Shown: one piece after another, positions 18,088-27,394 of the stretch
Position numbering within the stretch: the stretch's first letter is position 1
How the letters are laid out: every line of letters starts with the position of its first letter
NCBI RefSeq assembly: GCF_014534685.1
Contig: NZ_JACVVX010000005.1
Coordinates: forward strand, 186,001-250,000
DNA: 64,000 nucleotides
DNA from: Oryzicola mucosus
GTDB taxonomy: Bacteria > Pseudomonadota > Alphaproteobacteria > Rhizobiales > Rhizobiaceae
Direction of reading: 5' to 3'
Notes under the pieces: model-generated
Told to the model about the DNA's origin: nothing
What the model saw: only the letters and a program-made list of their open reading frames with translations
The model's database searches: none
Made by a program: the position numbers and the translations under genes

Positions 18088-19443
18088 GTGCGTCAGGCGT
18101 TGTCGAAAACTACGATCAAATCCGGTTTCTTCTCGTTCCGATCTCTCGCGATCGTTGTGGCAACGGCTGTCGGCGTGTGTGCCCCCGCCGCCGCATGGGC
18201 CAATTCGAAATATGCCGCCATCGTCATCGACGCGCGCACGGGTCAGACCCTGTATTCTTCCAGTGCAGACGAAGCGCGGTTCCCGGCGTCGCTGACCAAG
18301 ATGATGACGCTGTACCTCACCTTTGAGGCCTTGGCTGCCGGCAAGATCAACAAGTCGAGCCCCGTCACCTATTCCGCCAAGGCGGCGGCCGAATCGCCGA
18401 CGAAGCTCGGCGTGCGCGCCGGCGGCTCCGTCTCGGTCGAGACAGCTATCCTGTCGCTGGTTACCCGCTCGGCCAACGATTCCGCCACCGCGCTCGGCGA
18501 GATGCTTGCCGGCTCTGAGCAGAATTTTGCCCGCGCCATGACTGCTAAGGCGCGCAGCCTCGGCATGGCGGGCACAGTGTTCCAGAACGCCCATGGCCTA
18601 CCCAATCCGGCTCAAAAGACGACCGCGCGCGACATGGCCAAGCTCGGCATCGCTCTGCGCGAGCATTTCCCGCAATATTACGCGTATTTTTCCACCCGTT
18701 CGTTCAAATACGGCAAGCAGACTATCCCCAACCACAACCGCCTGCTTGGACGTGTCAAGGGCGTCGACGGCATCAAGACGGGCTACACCCGCGCTTCCGG
18801 CTTCAACCTCGTCTCCTCGGTTTCGGAAGGCAATCGCCGGATCGTCGCTGTCGTGATGGGCGGTACCAGCGGTGCCGCGCGCGACAACCAGATGGCCGAC
18901 CTGATCGCAGCGTATCTGCCCAAGGCGTCTACATCCGGCGGCGGCGCGCTCATCGCCCGGTCGGGTGCTGGAACTGCGACGGCTGCGATTGCCAGCGTCA
19001 TGCTGCCCCACAGAAACGTGCCCACGCCCGATAGCCGCCCCGGCAGCGTCGAAGCCGTTCTCGCCCAGGCTCCGATGCCGGTTGCGCCGGTCCGCCGTCC
19101 CGCGAAATCAGTGCCGACGGCCGAGGCTGTCATCCAGGCCTATGCAGCGCCCGTTTCAGAAGAATCGGTCGATCCGGTCAGCACCGGCTCCATCCCCACC
19201 GGCTGGTCGGTCCAGGTCGCCTCGTCGCCGAGTGCCGCCGAAGCTCAGGCTTTGCTCGACGCCACCAACCGGCAGGCATCGGCCGTGCTGGCCTCGGCGG
19301 CCGGCTACACGGTGCCGTTCGTGAAGGACGGCGTGACCTACTACCGCGCCCGGTTCGGCGGCTTCTCGTCGAAGGATGCGGCGTGGAACGCCTGCACCGC
19401 GCTCAAGAAGCAGAAGATCGCTTGCTATGCCACCCAGCAATAG
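18088..19443 (+). CDS. D-alanyl-D-alanine carboxypeptidase with SPOR domain (DacA-like)
   Basis: Penicillin-binding protein 5/6-type enzyme that removes the terminal D-Ala from peptidoglycan stem peptides. The 451-residue protein has a signal peptide ending near AAAWA (about residue 38), the catalytic SLTK at 68-71, SAN at 128-130 and KTG at 230-232. The last 80 residues (about 373-451) form a SPOR domain, which binds denuded septal peptidoglycan, suggesting activity at the division site. The GTG start is used with AAGGG upstream. A Pro/Ala-rich linker joins the two domains. Confidence 0.93.
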   Translation: MRQALSKTTIKSGFFSFRSLAIVVATAVGVCAPAAAWANSKYAAIVIDARTGQTLYSSSADEARFPASLTKMMTLYLTFEALAAGKINKSSPVTYSAKAAAESPTKLGVRAGGSVSVETAILSLVTRSANDSATALGEMLAGSEQNFARAMTAKARSLGMAGTVFQNAHGLPNPAQKTTARDMAKLGIALREHFPQYYAYFSTRSFKYGKQTIPNHNRLLGRVKGVDGIKTGYTRASGFNLVSSVSEGNRRIVAVVMGGTSGAARDNQMADLIAAYLPKASTSGGGALIARSGAGTATAAIASVMLPHRNVPTPDSRPGSVEAVLAQAPMPVAPVRRPAKSVPTAEAVIQAYAAPVSEESVDPVSTGSIPTGWSVQVASSPSAAEAQALLDATNRQASAVLASAAGYTVPFVKDGVTYYRARFGGFSSKDAAWNACTALKKQKIACYATQQ

Positions 19444-19498
19444 GCGTGGCGGAACCGCTGAAGTGCAGTCTCCAGGAATGTTGTGTGTCGAGGGAGAG

Positions 19499-20194
19499 TT
19501 AGTCGTGATCGGAGAGAAGGATATCCTTAGCCTCGTTGATGCGGGACGCAAGGAAAGACGAACCGCCGAGGTCGGGATGCAGGCGCTGCATCAGGCGTCT
19601 ATGCGCCTTTCGGATGTCCGCCGTGGCGGCCCCCGTTTCAAGACCAAGGATCTTGTAGGCCTCCTCCTTAGTCATGGCGCCAGAACTTGGCGGAACACCC
19701 TGCCGGTTGCCGTCGTCAGGCTTCGCGTGTTCTCTCCAGAGGGGAAAACGGCCGTCAAGATAGGTCTCAAGTAACTGCCGGCTGTCATGGTCGGAGAAAA
19801 GCTCGCTATAGAGTTTGACCAGATCCTGCTCGCCGAGTTCGGCGAGCGTCTTGCCTTCCTGGTGTCCCGCGAGAACGAAGCCGTCGAGACCGCCGCTGTC
19901 GTGATCCAACTCCATTTCCAACGCAGCCGTGCGTACCGTTGACCGCCGCCCCGGCGTTCTGGCCGCAGCACGCTTCCGGCCCTGAGACGTGTACCATCCT
20001 ATAGCGAGGGTGAGGATGCCGCCGCCAATGGCGGCGCGGCCGGTCAGCAGCAGAATGGCGCCGACGGCGCCGAGCACAATTGGACCTGCCGAAGGCAACA
20101 CCCTGGCGAGCTTTGCCGCATCCAGCCGCAGGAAAAAATAGATCAGCGCCAAAAGCGCGATCACGGCAGCAAGAAGCGCCAGCACCACCGTCAT
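19499..20194 (-). CDS. Membrane-anchored J-domain (DnaJ-like) protein
   Basis: A 231-residue protein with two hydrophobic segments at the N-terminus (about 1-20 and 35-65) and a C-terminal J-domain at about 174-231 carrying HPD at 206-208. This is a type III J-protein, which would recruit and stimulate DnaK at the membrane. The start ATG 20194 overlaps the VWA gene stop by four bases, so the two are translationally coupled; the longer frame running to 20644 is a shadow of the VWA gene. Function not known. Confidence 0.87.
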   Translation of the reverse strand: MTVVLALLAAVIALLALIYFFLRLDAAKLARVLPSAGPIVLGAVGAILLLTGRAAIGGGILTLAIGWYTSQGRKRAAARTPGRRSTVRTAALEMELDHDSGGLDGFVLAGHQEGKTLAELGEQDLVKLYSELFSDHDSRQLLETYLDGRFPLWREHAKPDDGNRQGVPPSSGAMTKEEAYKILGLETGAATADIRKAHRRLMQRLHPDLGGSSFLASRINEAKDILLSDHD

Positions 20195-20913
20195 GTCCCT
20201 CCCCGCAGATGCTCGATCAGCAGACGATCCTCCTGCCGGTCCCGCGCTTGAAGCGCCGGCAAGCCGCCAGTTGCAAAGACCGCGATAGACGAGAGAAGGC
20301 GCGCCAGATGGTCGGCGGCGTTGCGGTCGAACCGGAACCACGCGCCTTTGGACAGGCGAGCGACCTCCTTCATCGCGCGGCCGGCGACATCGTCCCGTCC
20401 CTCCTGAAACACGAAGACGGGCGTGCCGAGCAAACCAAGTTGCCCGGCCTTGTCGGCGAGATCGTCGACGCTCTCTTCCACCGCATCGCCGATATAGACA
20501 AGGGCGCTGACCTTCGAGCGGGCGGTTTCCTTCAACGTATGGGACAGAACCTTGCCGATCTGGGTGTGGCCGGCGCGGCAGTCGATGGAACTCATCAATT
20601 TCTTGAGAGCGCCGGTGTCGGTGACGAATTTCGACGCGCGGCATTCGCCGAAGCCACGGAAATAGACGAGTTGAACGTTGAGCCCGCCCGTACGACCGAC
20701 GGCATCGAACATCTCGCCCTGCAAATTGCAGGCAAGGTCCCAGGTTGGCTGGCGGCTCATGGTTGCGTCAAGCGCCAGGACCAGCCGTCCGCCGCCCTGT
20801 TGCTTGGTTGCCATGGCCCGCGCCTGGCGCACGAAGGCGTCGACAGCCTTCGAATCCGATCGCTCGACGGGTTTGCCGGTGTCTGTTCCGGTGGAAACTG
20901 ATTTGCCGCTCAT
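20191..20913 (-). CDS. VWA domain-containing protein
   Basis: A 240-residue soluble protein with a von Willebrand factor A-like fold. The metal-ion site motif is DATMS at 49-53 (D-x-T-x-S rather than the canonical D-x-S-x-S), followed by GHTQIG and the VYIGDAVEES segment. There is no signal peptide or membrane helix, so it is cytoplasmic. It is coupled to the downstream membrane J-protein. VWA proteins often act with chaperones or AAA+ ATPases as assembly factors; that role is only inferred here. Confidence 0.87.
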   Translation of the reverse strand: MSGKSVSTGTDTGKPVERSDSKAVDAFVRQARAMATKQQGGGRLVLALDATMSRQPTWDLACNLQGEMFDAVGRTGGLNVQLVYFRGFGECRASKFVTDTGALKKLMSSIDCRAGHTQIGKVLSHTLKETARSKVSALVYIGDAVEESVDDLADKAGQLGLLGTPVFVFQEGRDDVAGRAMKEVARLSKGAWFRFDRNAADHLARLLSSIAVFATGGLPALQARDRQEDRLLIEHLRGGT

Positions 20914-20973
20914 AAGCGAAGAAGATGTGCTGTCGCCGAGGCTCTTGCAACCCCGCCGCGATGCTGCATCAGG

Positions 20974-21411
20974 TCACAGCAGCCCAAGTTCCGCGAGTTC
21001 CTTGCGCAATTGCGCCGGCACGGCGGCGAGGCCGCTGCTGGTGTCGCCGATATCCAACGGAGCATCTTCGGGCTTCAAATAGCGCCATCCCTGGAAGGCG
21101 CGACGCGGCTGCCAATCGGTGCGGACAACCGTCGGTTCGAGCACGAGGTGACAACGACCGATGCCCTCGCTGTCGGTGAACGGACGAATGTCGATGATTC
21201 TCTGGCGGCACTGAACATTCGCCTTGATGACCCAGTAGAGCGAGCCGCCATCGGTGATTTCAGCTGCGCGGGTCGGCACCATGCGGGTGGTGTGATATTG
21301 TTCGACCGGCTCGCCATTGCGGCGTTTCTCGTCGAGCCGGAAGGCAATCCACTCTTCCAGATCCTCGACGCTGTCGCAGCCGACGCACAATTTCAACATG
21401 TTCAAGGCCAT
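20974..21411 (-). CDS. DUF1489 family protein
   Basis: Conserved 145-residue protein of DUF1489, without a known function. It begins MALNMLKLCVGCDSVEDLEEW and contains YHTTRMVPTRAAEITDGGSLYWVIK and RRAFQGWRYLKPEDAPLDI, which are the hallmark stretches of the family. Its two N-terminal cysteines and CRQRI/CHLVLEP cysteines could bind metal but are not in a standard finger pattern. It is upstream of the VWA/J-protein pair on the same strand with a gap of 60 bases. Confidence 0.87.
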   Translation of the reverse strand: MALNMLKLCVGCDSVEDLEEWIAFRLDEKRRNGEPVEQYHTTRMVPTRAAEITDGGSLYWVIKANVQCRQRIIDIRPFTDSEGIGRCHLVLEPTVVRTDWQPRRAFQGWRYLKPEDAPLDIGDTSSGLAAVPAQLRKELAELGLL

Positions 21412-21479
21412 GACGACGAGGTTGTAAACCGCTGGTGCCGAGCGTCAATGCCGGAGAGAGTTATGCACAGCGGCTGTGC

Positions 21480-22886
21480 TCAGCATTCGACCACATTGAC
21501 GGCGAGCCCGCCCAGGCTGGTTTCCTTGTATTTCTCGTTCATGTCGACGCCGGTCTGACGCATGGTTTCGACGGCGGCATCGAGCGGCACGAAATGCGTG
21601 CCGTCGCCCTTGATGGCCAGCGATGCGGCCGTCACGGCCTTGACCGCGCCCAGCGCGTTGCGTTCGATGCACGGCACCTGGACGAGGCCGCCAATGGGGT
21701 CGCACGTCATGCCGAGATGGTGTTCGAGCGCGATTTCAGCCGCGTTCTCGACCTGCGCAGGTGTGCCGCCCATCACGGCGCAGAGGCCTGCGGCCGCCAT
21801 GGCCGAAGCCGAGCCGACTTCGCCCTGGCAGCCGACTTCGGCGCCCGAGATCGAGGCGTTTGTCTTGATGATGCCGCCAATGGCGGCCGCCGTCAGCATG
21901 AAGTCGCGGATCGAGTCCTTGTCGGCCTCGACGTGAAAATGCAGCCAGTAGCGCATGACAGCCGGCACAACGCCCGCGGCGCCGTTGGTGGGGGCGGTGA
22001 CCACCTTGCCGCCCGCCGCGTTCTCCTCGTTCACCGCCATGGCGTAGATCGACAGCCAGTCATTGGCCAAAAGCGGATTCGGCCGGTTGAGCCGCGATTC
22101 GTCCTGCAGCCGCTCATGCAGATGCTTGGCGCGCCGCTTCACCTTCAACCCGCCGGGCATGATGCCCTCCTGCGCGAGACCGCGATCGATGCACGAGCGC
22201 ATGGCCCCCCATATCGCATCGAGCCGTTCATCGAGTTCAGCCCGGCTGACGAAGGTCTCCTCGTTGGCGCGTTTCATCTCGGCAATCGACAGTCCGGATT
22301 TGCTCGCCATCGCAAGCATCTCGGCTGCGTTGCGGAACGGATAAGGCACCCGCTTTCCACCGTCAGGGGACGGGCCGGCCTTCCCCTTCATGCGCTGCAA
22401 CTCTTCCTCCGACACCACGAAGCCGCCGCCGACGGAATAATAGATCCGCTTCAGCAGCAGCCGGCCGTCCGCGTCGTAGGCATAAAACGCCATACCGTTG
22501 GCATGACCCGAAAGCGGCGTCTTCCTGTCCAGCACGAGATCGCTGTCGGGATCGAAGCCATAGCTTGGGCCGTTCTTTGGCGAGACGCGTTTCTCGCGGC
22601 GTATCCTGGCGATGATCCCCTCCACGGCATCGGGGTCGATGCCGACGGGCGTATGTCCATCCAGCCCGAGTATGACGGCCTGATCGGAGCCGTGGCCGAT
22701 TCCGGTATAGGCAAGCGAGCCATGCAAGCTCGCGCCAACTCTCGCAACCTTCGCGCCTGCGGGCCGCGGCCAGTCGTCGGAGGCGACTTCATCGAGAAAC
22801 CGGGCAGCCGCGGTCATCGGCCCCATCGTGTGGGAACTCGATGGGCCGATACCGATCTTGAAAAGGTCGAAGACAGACAAAAACAC
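21480..22886 (-). CDS. L-serine ammonia-lyase (iron-sulfur type)
   Basis: Converts L-serine to pyruvate and ammonia with a [4Fe-4S] cluster. The 468-residue protein starts at GTG 22886 ([20 protein letters not shown]), preceded by AGGAGG seven bases upstream, a better start than the frame-opening codon at 22928. Both the beta region ([10 protein letters not shown]) and the alpha region are on one chain, with cysteines in [19 protein letters not shown] and QVPCIER as likely cluster ligands. It may link to the glycine/serine pool served by the gcv genes further on. Confidence 0.93.
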   Translation of the reverse strand: MFLSVFDLFKIGIGPSSSHTMGPMTAAARFLDEVASDDWPRPAGAKVARVGASLHGSLAYTGIGHGSDQAVILGLDGHTPVGIDPDAVEGIIARIRREKRVSPKNGPSYGFDPDSDLVLDRKTPLSGHANGMAFYAYDADGRLLLKRIYYSVGGGFVVSEEELQRMKGKAGPSPDGGKRVPYPFRNAAEMLAMASKSGLSIAEMKRANEETFVSRAELDERLDAIWGAMRSCIDRGLAQEGIMPGGLKVKRRAKHLHERLQDESRLNRPNPLLANDWLSIYAMAVNEENAAGGKVVTAPTNGAAGVVPAVMRYWLHFHVEADKDSIRDFMLTAAAIGGIIKTNASISGAEVGCQGEVGSASAMAAAGLCAVMGGTPAQVENAAEIALEHHLGMTCDPIGGLVQVPCIERNALGAVKAVTAASLAIKGDGTHFVPLDAAVETMRQTGVDMNEKYKETSLGGLAVNVVEC

Positions 22887-22998
22887 GCAATGGCCTCCTG
22901 GCTGTGGCCCTCCATCATCGGGTGACAACGATCGGCACGCTGTTCGGCGAACGACAGATATGAGCAGGTCGCGACATCATCGCAAGGCCGTAACGCAA

Positions 22999-23023
22999 AA
23001 GCGCGGGCCGATGACCCGCGCTT
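22999..23023 (-). terminator. Rho-independent terminator after the 43-residue gene
   Basis: A perfect nine-base stem (AAGCGCGGG at 22999-23007, CCCGCGCTT at 23015-23023) with a seven-base loop lies 25 bases after the stop of the small minus-strand gene and is followed by TTTTG on that strand. This supports a transcribed gene ending here. Confidence 0.75.
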
Positions 23024-23048
23024 GCAGAAACACCTGGGAAGGAGCCGG

Positions 23049-23180
23049 TTACTTCGCTGCGAGCAATGCCGCCGTATCGGAACCGCTGCTGATCAGCCAG
23101 GCGAGCAGGAGGAAGCCTGCAAATCCAAGCATCGCCTTGGCCGTAACACCCCAGCACGACTTGTTGACGCCATCATCCAT
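23049..23180 (-). CDS. Small membrane protein (43 residues)
   Basis: A short reading frame MDDGVNKSCWGVTAKAMLGF... ending LLAAK, with one hydrophobic helix (about residues 17-31) flanked by polar ends. It is followed by a strong terminator and is otherwise the only sensible content of this gap, which supports a real gene. The ribosome-binding site upstream is weak (CAGGG about 14 bases away). I do not recognise the family. The remaining gap from 23181 to 23458 has no further gene. Confidence 0.5.
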   Translation of the reverse strand: MDDGVNKSCWGVTAKAMLGFAGFLLLAWLISSGSDTAALLAAK

Positions 23181-23376
23181 GATTTATGCGCGAGCCCTGT
23201 TCTTTATGATCGTGAACGCAACAGATGGGAGGAAAGTTGCTGTCCTCTGTTGCCGCTCAGTAGCGTTTAATCGCCCTCTTCGCAATTGCAAAAAGTGGCG
23301 AAATCGCGGCATTTTCGGATGTCCGCATGTGGAGAACTATCCGCCCTTTAACGGAATCAACGTGTTGTGATAGGAT

Positions 23377-23390
23377 TCTGATTTATCAGA
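23377..23390. promoter_or_regulatory. 14-bp palindrome upstream of the DUF599 gene
   Basis: TCTGAT-TT-ATCAGA is a perfect inverted repeat about 70 bases before the DUF599 start and about 200 bases upstream of the small minus-strand gene. It has the size of a transcription-factor site; no regulator is assigned. Confidence 0.3.
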
Positions 23391-23458
23391 TCGTAAGAGG
23401 TATGGCATCTTTACGGCGCCGTCTCTCTGTCACCTCGATCCAGCACCGTGGGTTCATC

Positions 23459-24207
23459 ATGTCGGTCGGCACCATGCCCCTCTCCCTCGGCGACTATGTT
23501 GCGCTGGTTTTGTTTCTGATTGCCTGGCAGTGTCACTCGCTGGCGGTGGGAGCGCGCTGTTCAAGCGCAGGTCGCTGACCCAGGCGATGAACCTGCAGCG
23601 CGGCATATGGCTCGAAACCATGGCGCGGCGCGAGGTGCGCATCGTCGACACCAGCATTATGAGCGGACTGCAGCAGGGCACGGCATTTTTCGCCTCGAGC
23701 TCGCTCATCGCGCTGGGCGGGTGCTTTGCGCTTCTGGGAGCATCCGACAACGTGCTCGGCCTGCTCACCGATCTTGCCATTACCGAGGCTCCGTCGCGCC
23801 GGCTCTTCGAAATCAAGGTGATCGGGCTGATCCTGATCCTGGCCTATTCGTTCTTCAAGTTCGGCTGGGCCTATCGGCTCTTCAACTATTGCACGATCCT
23901 GCTGGGGGCAGTGCCGATCGTACATAGCGCCGGTCCGCTCGACGCAGCCACGATCGCCGCGATTTCCCGCGTCACGCGCATGAACGTGCTTGCCGGCAAG
24001 CATTTCAACGCCGGCCTGCGCGGGGTGTTCTTTTCGATCGGTTATCTCGGCTGGTTCATCGGGCCGCAGTTTCTGCTTTTGACAACGGCGCTCTTGCTGT
24101 TCGTCCTGGTGCGGCGCCAGTTCTTCTCGGCCGCGCGCCTTGCGGTCATCGATCAGCCGTCGGAAGGGCCTGGAAACGGCTCATCTATCCGGCCTGACAG
24201 CCAGTAG
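23459..24207 (+). pseudogene. DUF599 membrane protein, interrupted by a frameshift
   Basis: The N-terminal membrane helix of a DUF599 protein (MSVGTMPLSLGDYVALVLFLIAW...) is in one frame and stops after CSSAGR at 23578, while the rest (LFKRRSLTQAMNLQ...EVRIVDTSIMSGLQQGTAFFASSS...) continues in another frame from about 23557 to 24207. The switch lies in 23545-23560, around GTGGGA, and would be repaired by one extra base. A short frame from GTG 23530 could make a protein lacking the first helix. Either a true recent mutation or a sequencing error. The 3' end overlaps the convergent YdcF gene by 55 bases. Confidence 0.75.
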
Positions 24208-24953
24208 GCCAAAAGTCCGATCCACTCGCGCATGCCCAGCGTAACGTTTTGGATGGAATCGATGGCGTTGTCGGCAAAGACGCCGACGCCTTCCTCGCCC
24301 GATGTGCGGTAGTCCGTCGGCCATGGCGTGACCTTGAAGCCGGCCTTCTCGAATAGCGCCATGGAGCGCGGCATGTGGAAGGCCGATGTCACCAGAAGCC
24401 AGGTGTCTTGAGGCTGCGGCGCGACCAGTTGCTTGCTGAACTCGGCGTTCTCATAGGTGTTGCGCGAGCGGTTCTCCAGCACGAGCCGGCCCCGTTCCAC
24501 GCCGAGCGCCTCGAGCAGGCGCGGCGCGGTGTCGGCATCGCCCTCCCCGTCAAGCACCATCGAGCCGTTGCCGCCAGAGACAACGACCTTCGCTTCGGGA
24601 TAGCGGCGGGCGAGGATGGCGGTTTCAACGAAGCGGTCACCACCGCTGTTGAGCTCATAGCCGCCACGGGCGAGATTGATTGCACCCTCGAAGCCGCCGC
24701 CGAGCACGATGATGCCGGCAATGGCGGCCGGCGGCTCAGGGCGCTGGTAGCGGTCTTCGAGCGGCGTCATCAGCATCGCGCCGAGGGACGTCCAGACGCC
24801 GAGAACGAGAATCAGCAAAGCGACCGTGGCGCAGCTCATAAACACACGGCGGCGACCCAACAGGCCGGCAACGACGCCGATGAACAGAAGCAGGATGACG
24901 AAATTCAGCGGCTGGGCAAAAAACCAGAAGATTTTCGACAGATAGAAGAACAT
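24153..24953 (-). CDS. YdcF family protein (DUF218)
   Basis: A 266-residue inner-membrane protein with two N-terminal helices (about 5-30 and 35-58) and a DUF218 domain: IIVLGGGFEGAINLARGGYEL, AKVVVSGGNGSM, LENRSRNTYENAEFSKQL and LLVTSAFHMPRSMALFEKAG. The E. coli relative ElyC affects envelope biogenesis; exact chemistry is unknown. It overlaps the end of the frameshifted DUF599 gene. About 65 bases without features separate it from gatA. Confidence 0.88.
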   Translation of the reverse strand: MFFYLSKIFWFFAQPLNFVILLLFIGVVAGLLGRRRVFMSCATVALLILVLGVWTSLGAMLMTPLEDRYQRPEPPAAIAGIIVLGGGFEGAINLARGGYELNSGGDRFVETAILARRYPEAKVVVSGGNGSMVLDGEGDADTAPRLLEALGVERGRLVLENRSRNTYENAEFSKQLVAPQPQDTWLLVTSAFHMPRSMALFEKAGFKVTPWPTDYRTSGEEGVGVFADNAIDSIQNVTLGMREWIGLLAYWLSGRIDEPFPGPSDG

Positions 24954-25018
24954 TCACTCTCCGCAGATTGTCGGCGGCTCCGGCAGGCTGCTACCGGCTG
25001 CCGCCAAGCTGAAAGAGC

Positions 25019-26500
25019 TTACCACCACTTTTCCGGCGTGAAGCGGCCCGCCGCCTGCTCGATCACGCCTGCGGTCTGGAACAGCGTCTCTTCGTCGAAC
25101 GGACGGCCGATCAGTTGCAGGCCGAGGGGCAGGCCGCGCGCGTCGAGGCCGGCGGGAACGGCAATGCCGGGCAGGCCCGCCATGTTCACCGTCACAGTGA
25201 AGATGTCGTTGAGATACATCTTCACTGGATCGGCCGCCATGTCCTGGTCGGCGACGCCGAACGCGGCCGAAGGCGTGGCCGGGGTCAAAATCACGTCGAT
25301 GCCGTTGGCAAAGGCTTGCTCGAAATCGCGTTTGATCAGCGTACGCACCTTCTGCGCCTGCAGGTAATAGGCGTCGTAATAGCCGGCCGACAGCACATAG
25401 GTGCCGATCATGATGCGGCGCTTCACCTCGCGTCCGAAGCCGGCGGCGCGGGTGTTCTCGTACATGTCGGCAATATCCTTGCCCGGCACGCGCAGGCCGT
25501 AGCGGACGCCATCATAGCGGGCGAGGTTGGACGAGGCTTCCGCCGGCGCCACGATGTAGTAGGCCGGCAGCGCATATTTGGTGTGCGGCAGGGAGATGTC
25601 GACGATCTCCGCGCCAGCATCCCTAAGCCAGGCGATGCCCTTCTGCCACAGCGCTTCGATTTCCTCAGGCATGCCCTCGACGCGGTATTCCTTCGGGATG
25701 CCGATCTTCATGCCCTTCACAGAGCGCCCGATGGCCGCTTCGTAATCCGGTACCGCCATGTCGACGGAGGTGGTGTCCTTGGCATCTACCGAAGCCATGG
25801 ATTTCAGCATGATCGCGGCATCTCGCACGTCGCGGGCAATCGGTCCCGCCTGATCGAGCGAAGAGGCGAAAGCCACCGTGCCCCAACGCGAGACGCGGCC
25901 ATAGGTCGGCTTGATGCCGACTGTGCCGGTGAAGGCGGCAGGCTGGCGGATCGATCCGCCGGTATCGGTCGCCGTCGCGCCGGCGCACAGCCGGGCCGAG
26001 ACAGCGGCAGCCGAGCCGCCTGACGAGCCGCCGGGCACCAGATCGGCATTCGAACCCTTGGCGCGCCAGGGGTTGATCACCGGGCCGTAATAGGAGGTCT
26101 CGTTGGACGAGCCCATGGCGAACTCGTCCATGTTGAGCTTGCCGAGCATGACGGCGCCGTCGGCCCAGAGGTTGGCTGTGACGGTCGATTCGTAACGCGG
26201 CTTGAAGCCGTCGAGAATGTGGCTGCAGGCCTGGGTGTGGACGCCTTCCGTGGCGAACAGATCCTTCACCCCCAGCGGGATGCCTTCCAATGCACCGCCC
26301 TCGCCCCGCGCCAGCTTTTCGTCGGAAGCAGCGGCCATGGCCCGCGCCTTGTCGTGCGTGACGGCGATATAGGCGTTGAACGCCGGATTGGCCGCATCGA
26401 TGGCGGTCAGATAGGCATCGGTGAGTTCGCTTGCGCTGAACGCCTTGGACTTCAGCTGGTCGCGCGCCTCGGCGATTGTCAGGGCTGTCAGGTCGGTCAT
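25019..26500 (-). CDS. gatA: Glutamyl-tRNA(Gln) amidotransferase subunit A
   Basis: Amidase subunit of GatCAB, which corrects Glu-tRNA(Gln) and, in many bacteria, Asp-tRNA(Asn). The 493-residue protein has the Ser-cis-Ser-Lys triad: K79 in PLGVKD, S159 in PGGSSGGS and nucleophile S183 in TGGSIRQP. An AGGA site lies upstream of the ATG. gatC is upstream on the same strand, but separated by a GNAT gene; gatB is not in the window. Confidence 0.96.
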   Translation of the reverse strand: MTDLTALTIAEARDQLKSKAFSASELTDAYLTAIDAANPAFNAYIAVTHDKARAMAAASDEKLARGEGGALEGIPLGVKDLFATEGVHTQACSHILDGFKPRYESTVTANLWADGAVMLGKLNMDEFAMGSSNETSYYGPVINPWRAKGSNADLVPGGSSGGSAAAVSARLCAGATATDTGGSIRQPAAFTGTVGIKPTYGRVSRWGTVAFASSLDQAGPIARDVRDAAIMLKSMASVDAKDTTSVDMAVPDYEAAIGRSVKGMKIGIPKEYRVEGMPEEIEALWQKGIAWLRDAGAEIVDISLPHTKYALPAYYIVAPAEASSNLARYDGVRYGLRVPGKDIADMYENTRAAGFGREVKRRIMIGTYVLSAGYYDAYYLQAQKVRTLIKRDFEQAFANGIDVILTPATPSAAFGVADQDMAADPVKMYLNDIFTVTVNMAGLPGIAVPAGLDARGLPLGLQLIGRPFDEETLFQTAGVIEQAAGRFTPEKWW

Positions 26501-26512
26501 GGTGAAATCCTG

Positions 26513-26992
26513 TCAGTGCGCCGCGACTGCGAGGCGCTTTTCGTAAAATGCACTAAAGCCTGAATCCGGATAGTCGAGCACGGCGCCGCAGCGAGTGAAG
26601 CCGGAGCGTTCATAAAGCCGCCAGGCATCGCCAAAACCATCGCCCATCCCGGTCTCGAGCACGAGACGGTCAAGCTTCTTCTGTTTCGCCAGTTCCGTGA
26701 TCGCGTCGAGCAACGCGGTTCCAACCTTCTGGCCTCGCACCGCGGGCAGCGTATACATGCGCTTGACCTCGCCGAGCGTTCCTCCGTGGAGCTTCAACGC
26801 CCCGCAACCGACCGCTTTTCTGTCCTCGTCGCGGGCAACGAATACAATCGTGTCCGATCCCGCCATCTGCTCCACGGTCATCTTGAACTGGAACTCGACC
26901 GGCGAGAGCGGCAGCAAATGCGCGTTGAGGAGCGCCACCAGCTCGCGCACATCATCCTGCAGCGGTGTCTCGATAGCAACCGTGACCGACAT
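26513..26992 (-). CDS. GNAT family N-acetyltransferase
   Basis: A 159-residue acetyltransferase starting at ATG 26992 (MSVTVAIETPLQDDVRELV), with the acetyl-CoA-binding segment MYTLPAVRGQKVGTALLDAI at about 84-103 followed by LVLETGMGDGF and WRLYERSGF. The substrate is unknown. It lies between gatC and gatA, seven bases after gatC, an insertion into the usual gatCA order; small spacing suggests co-transcription. The longer frame to 27082 shadows gatC. Confidence 0.9.
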   Translation of the reverse strand: MSVTVAIETPLQDDVRELVALLNAHLLPLSPVEFQFKMTVEQMAGSDTIVFVARDEDRKAVGCGALKLHGGTLGEVKRMYTLPAVRGQKVGTALLDAITELAKQKKLDRLVLETGMGDGFGDAWRLYERSGFTRCGAVLDYPDSGFSAFYEKRLAVAAH

Positions 26993-26999
26993 CGCCGGC

Positions 27000-27287
27000 C
27001 TATTCCACGACCTTGGGGACGAGGAAAAAGTTCTCGTCGGTCGCCGGCGCGTTGGCGACGATATCGGCTGTCTTGCTGCCATCGGTGACGACGTCCTGGC
27101 GCTTCTTCATCGCCACTGGCGTCACCGACGTCATCGGCTCGACGCCGCTGACGTCGACTTCATTGAGCTGTTCGACAAAGCCCAGGATAGCGTTGAGTTC
27201 GCCGGTCATGCGCTGCGCATCGTCCTCGCTCACCGCGATGCGGGCGAGATGCGCGACGCGCTTGACGGTTTGAATATCTACGGACAT
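27000..27287 (-). CDS. gatC: Glutamyl-tRNA(Gln) amidotransferase subunit C
   Basis: Small stabilising subunit of GatCAB. The 95-residue protein opens [19 protein letters not shown] and contains [17 protein letters not shown] and the late MKKRQDVV, which are family marks. ATG 27287 is preferred to the longer frame to 27314. It is the first gene of gatC-GNAT-gatA. Confidence 0.94.
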   Translation of the reverse strand: MSVDIQTVKRVAHLARIAVSEDDAQRMTGELNAILGFVEQLNEVDVSGVEPMTSVTPVAMKKRQDVVTDGSKTADIVANAPATDENFFLVPKVVE

Positions 27288-27348
27288 CGAAAACTCCGGA
27301 TCGCCGGGAAACAAGACAGAGCCGGGCTATACAAGACGCGCCGCGCAA

Positions 27349-27388
27349 CAATCAACATCAAGTTGATTTTTCAATCCGATGTTGATTG
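27349..27388. repeat. Nested inverted repeat upstream of gatC
   Basis: An 11-base perfect inverted repeat (CAATCAACATC at 27349-27359, GATGTTGATTG at 27378-27388) encloses a second one (TTGA-TTTT-TCAA at 27363-27374). It lies between gatC and the stop of the metallo-hydrolase gene, both on the minus strand, so it may be a terminator-like hairpin for the upstream gene or an operator for gatC. No T run follows it. Confidence 0.5.
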
Positions 27389-27394
27389 CTCTTC

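Noticed and set aside
19499-20644. Long fused frame covering the J-protein and part of the VWA gene
   Set aside because: Only the part from 20194 down has protein-like content; the upstream part is a shadow of the VWA gene.
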